A stretch of 44,025 nt of DNA. Origin: Bacteroidales bacterium (GTDB lineage Bacteria > Bacteroidota > Bacteroidia > Bacteroidales > UBA1402). Made by a program: the position numbers and the translations under genes. The stretch is from the NCBI GenBank assembly GCA_017446025.1, contig JAFSRR010000104.1, positions 1-44,025 on the forward strand. The letters run 5' to 3'. Below the pieces are notes generated by a model. That model was not told the origin of the DNA. It ran no database searches and was given only the letters and a program-made list of their open reading frames with translations. This document shows, in pieces, positions 41,732 through 44,025 of the stretch. Numbering within the stretch: position 1 is the first letter of the stretch; the number at the start of each line of letters is the position of its first letter.

Positions 41732-44025
41732 TTTTTCCGGTTGTTGCGCAGGTCGGATTCGCCCTTGCTCTTGACAATCTGTCGGACGATACGGTCGACA
41801 AAGGCCTGACGTAGTTCGGAGAGGGTATTGAACGTCTCCTTGTAAACCACGCCGACTCCCTGGGTCGTCATGGCCGACTTGAAATAGCGGCTGTCGTTCG
41901 ACCGGTTGAACATCTTCAGCCGCCAGCGTCCCGACTGTGAGAATTTGTATTCCATGTCGAAGTCACCGACAAATTGGGTGTTGGAATTGACCAAATCTTC
42001 CCGTGAACCAATGTTTCCATTGATGATCAGGCGGTTGTCGAGCATCTGACCGCTCATGGCCACCTGCCATTCGCCGATGCCTGTGGTCATGTCATCGTAG
42101 TGGTATTTCAGGTCGAGCGACAGGTTCTCGTCGCCCAGCGACTGGACGATAAGCCGGTTGATCTGGCGGGAGAGGGTATTGAGCGTGGCGGCCACCACGG
42201 CCGTCATATTGTCGTTGTTGGTGGTGGACACCGCGTAGGTGTTCTCAATGGTGCCGAAGCGTCCAAGCAGCAGCAGATAGACAATCTGGCGGTTGAGTAT
42301 TTCATCGGTGTTGATGACATTCATGATGCGGCGGCGCACTTCCTCGTCGGCCGAGGGAAAGGCCAGTCCCAATTGGATGGTGGGTTGCTCAAGTTTTCCG
42401 GAGATGTTCATGGTGCAGGTCACCGGAATGCTGGTACGGTTCAGGTTGAGCGAGGCCAAGTCGCCTTCTTCGAGCAAATCGGACAACGACACATTGAAGA
42501 CGGTATAGCCGGCATTGATGTCCATTTCGGCCGACATCAGGTCGCCGTTGAAATTGACCACGCTGCCCTGGGCAATGTTGAATTCGCGGGAAATGAGGTT
42601 CTGGATGCTGAATTTGTATTTGCCGCTTTCAAGCACGTATTGGCCGAAGATCTGCACATCTTCCTTGGTGCTGTAGAGTAGACGGAGTCGTCCCTCACCG
42701 CGGGCCCTCATCTCGTCGCCGCCGGCCGATGTGATCAGTATCAGTTCGGCAGCAGGTGTCACCTCCAGCTCCAGGACGACGCTCACGTGTCCGTTGACCA
42801 TGGCCGGCTGGATCTGAGTGGCGGATCTCAGTCTGATTTTGTCCTCGATGACCACCTTTTCCTCGTCTTTATCGACAAAACGGATGAAGGCGTAATCGTT
42901 GTCGGTGGCGGAAGAGGCCAGCGAGGCGGCAACAAGCGTCCTTTCGGCCGTTCGGGCCTTGACTTCGATCTGCAGGTCTTTGTCGGGACCCGACATGGTG
43001 GCTGTGCCAGTGGCATAGACATCGCCGTACAGGTTCTCACCGGCCGAGGCAGGAATGTCCATCAACTTGAGCCGGTTGAACGAAAGTCCGAAATCGAAAT
43101 ACAGGTTTTTGAAACCGGAGTGGGTGATTTCACCGGTGAAATAGGCTTTGTTGTTTTCGTTGTCGGTGAGTTCGACACGGTTCATCCGTATCGAGGTGGG
43201 TGTCAAGTAAACGGTGTCGGAGAAAGTGTAGCGGGTCTTGAGCATGTCTATGCGCAATTCTCCCTGTTCGATGAGACCGTTGCCGACCACGGCAATTTTT
43301 GCACCCTCTTTCACTTGTCCCATCACCTGGATGAAACCATGCGCCCGGCCGCCCAGGCTGACCATGGGCTGGGAGAACATGCTGACAAAATCCAGGGGAA
43401 TGCCATGGGCGTCGATGCCCAGATACAGGGAATCGTGCTGCAGGTAGAAACCACCGTTGACATCGCCCAGCCACTGGCCGTTCTCTGAGACGGAGGCATC
43501 CAGTTCGATGCCTGTTTTCTCCTCATTCCATCGGGCTTTGGCCTGCAGATCGCCCAGCGGGGAACGGTTGAGCGAAAACTTCTCTACGGCAATGTCGCCG
43601 TTTACCTGCGGCTCTGACATCAGGGAGACGATCTTGGCGCTTCCCGTAGCCGTACCGCCGATGAGCAGTTGTTTTTTCTTCTTGACAACGCTACGGGTGG
43701 TTTTCAGGCGGAACAGGTCGTCGATGCTGACCCGGTTCATCACCACGGAGAGCGTGTCCGTGTCGTTTTTCGACACGGTGCCGTCGAGATAGAGCAGCTG
43801 GTCGTCGTGGGTCAGCTTGAACTGGCTGATCTGAAGATCGCTGCCATCCCAATAGAAGCGGCAGGGCTGGGTCTGCCACAGGGAATCGGCCATCTGTATC
43901 TCAAGTGTGTTGAGATGGCTCCTGACAGTCAGGGGACTGTTGGTCCCGTCCTTGCGGAACAGATGCGAACTGTGGAGATTCAACCGGTTCTTGGCCGCGG
44001 TTTTCAGGTCTTCACCGAAGAAATC
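41725..44025 (-). CDS. tamB: TamB (DUF490)-type translocation/assembly protein, 3' part only
   Basis: The open frame runs off the right window edge, leaving the C-terminal 766 residues. The sequence is a long repetitive beta-rich region, ending in the conserved TamB C-terminal domain with [61 protein letters not shown] text ([20 protein letters not shown]), [18 protein letters not shown] and [19 protein letters not shown]. TamB proteins span the periplasm and help outer-membrane protein assembly or lipid transfer. In Bacteroidota they are about 1,400-1,700 residues, so about half should lie outside. There is no start codon in view. Confidence 0.9.
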   Translation of the reverse strand, partial: DFFGEDLKTAAKNRLNLHSSHLFRKDGTNSPLTVRSHLNTLEIQMADSLWQTQPCRFYWDGSDLQISQFKLTHDDQLLYLDGTVSKNDTDTLSVVMNRVSIDDLFRLKTTRSVVKKKKQLLIGGTATGSAKIVSLMSEPQVNGDIAVEKFSLNRSPLGDLQAKARWNEEKTGIELDASVSENGQWLGDVNGGFYLQHDSLYLGIDAHGIPLDFVSMFSQPMVSLGGRAHGFIQVMGQVKEGAKIAVVGNGLIEQGELRIDMLKTRYTFSDTVYLTPTSIRMNRVELTDNENNKAYFTGEITHSGFKNLYFDFGLSFNRLKLMDIPASAGENLYGDVYATGTATMSGPDKDLQIEVKARTAERTLVAASLASSATDNDYAFIRFVDKDEEKVVIEDKIRLRSATQIQPAMVNGHVSVVLELEVTPAAELILITSAGGDEMRARGEGRLRLLYSTKEDVQIFGQYVLESGKYKFSIQNLISREFNIAQGSVVNFNGDLMSAEMDINAGYTVFNVSLSDLLEEGDLASLNLNRTSIPVTCTMNISGKLEQPTIQLGLAFPSADEEVRRRIMNVINTDEILNRQIVYLLLLGRFGTIENTYAVSTTNNDNMTAVVAATLNTLSRQINRLIVQSLGDENLSLDLKYHYDDMTTGIGEWQVAMSGQMLDNRLIINGNIGSREDLVNSNTQFVGDFDMEYKFSQSGRWRLKMFNRSNDSRYFKSAMTTQGVGVVYKETFNTLSELRQAFVDRIVRQIVKSKGESDLRNNRKNQ

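Noticed and set aside
1..44025. CRISPR array, insertion sequence, prophage or integrative element.
   Set aside because: No regularly spaced repeats, transposase, integrase or paired terminal repeats were seen. The single phage-family gene at 38409 has no phage neighbours.

Overview
The window looks like chromosomal DNA from a member of the Bacteroidales (phylum Bacteroidota) with a GC-rich coding genome. The evidence is a repeated promoter form typical of that phylum (a TTTG/TTG element about 19-20 bases upstream of TAnnTTTG), weak or absent Shine-Dalgarno sequences, and family-specific genes: a DUF3078 outer-membrane protein, an archaeal/eukaryal-type ProRS, a eukaryote-like glycogen branching enzyme, a KorDABC-type 2-oxoacid oxidoreductase and the alternative carboxyspermidine route. 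Genus cannot be fixed from the sequence. No insertion sequence, integrase, CRISPR array or rRNA is visible.

Layout. 1-4762 (minus): partial tRNA-Pro, a PurF-like protein without its glutaminase residues, and carB. 4949-8310 (plus): aspS, a short Nif3-family protein and a zinc-ribbon coiled-coil protein. 8370-9916: an orphan HsdR-N-type nuclease-like gene (minus) opposite holA (plus). 9998-13695 (minus): a three-gene operon of a YhcH-family protein, glgB and carboxynorspermidine synthase. 13876-18054: a Kef-type antiporter (plus) converging on glmS (minus). 18055-18964 is the only long gene-poor, AT-rich stretch; it holds a palindrome and leads to a small XRE regulator. 19515-24707 (plus): pyrK, pyrD, a small lipoprotein and an AsmA-like protein. 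Then trmD (minus), a DUF3078 protein and asparaginase (plus), and the kor operon (minus, 27681-30462). 30673-34015 (plus): ispE, dnaB, tRNA-Arg and mgtC. 34021-38302 (minus): uvrD/pcrA, nspC and a lipoprotein nitroreductase. 38409-41731: an A1S_2505-type protein (plus), a PlsC-like acyltransferase (minus) and proS (plus). The window ends inside tamB (minus).

How the genes fit together. Pyrimidine synthesis is represented twice (carB; pyrK-pyrD). Both enzymes of the carboxyspermidine route to spermidine are present, about 24 kb apart. Replication, translation and repair are represented by holA, dnaB, uvrD, aspS, proS, trmD and two tRNAs. Envelope functions are represented by glmS, ispE, AsmA, TamB, PlsC and DUF3078. 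Anaerobic carbon metabolism is represented by kor and asparaginase.

This is mainly a housekeeping region. I found no convincing multi-gene defence or mobile system. The best leads are the PurF paralog with a dismantled glutaminase site, a membrane micro-protein embedded in the kor operon, the orphan nuclease-like gene whose promoter faces that of holA, the secreted nitroreductase lipoprotein, the phage-associated protein divergent from uvrD, and the palindrome in the 0.9-kb noncoding stretch.
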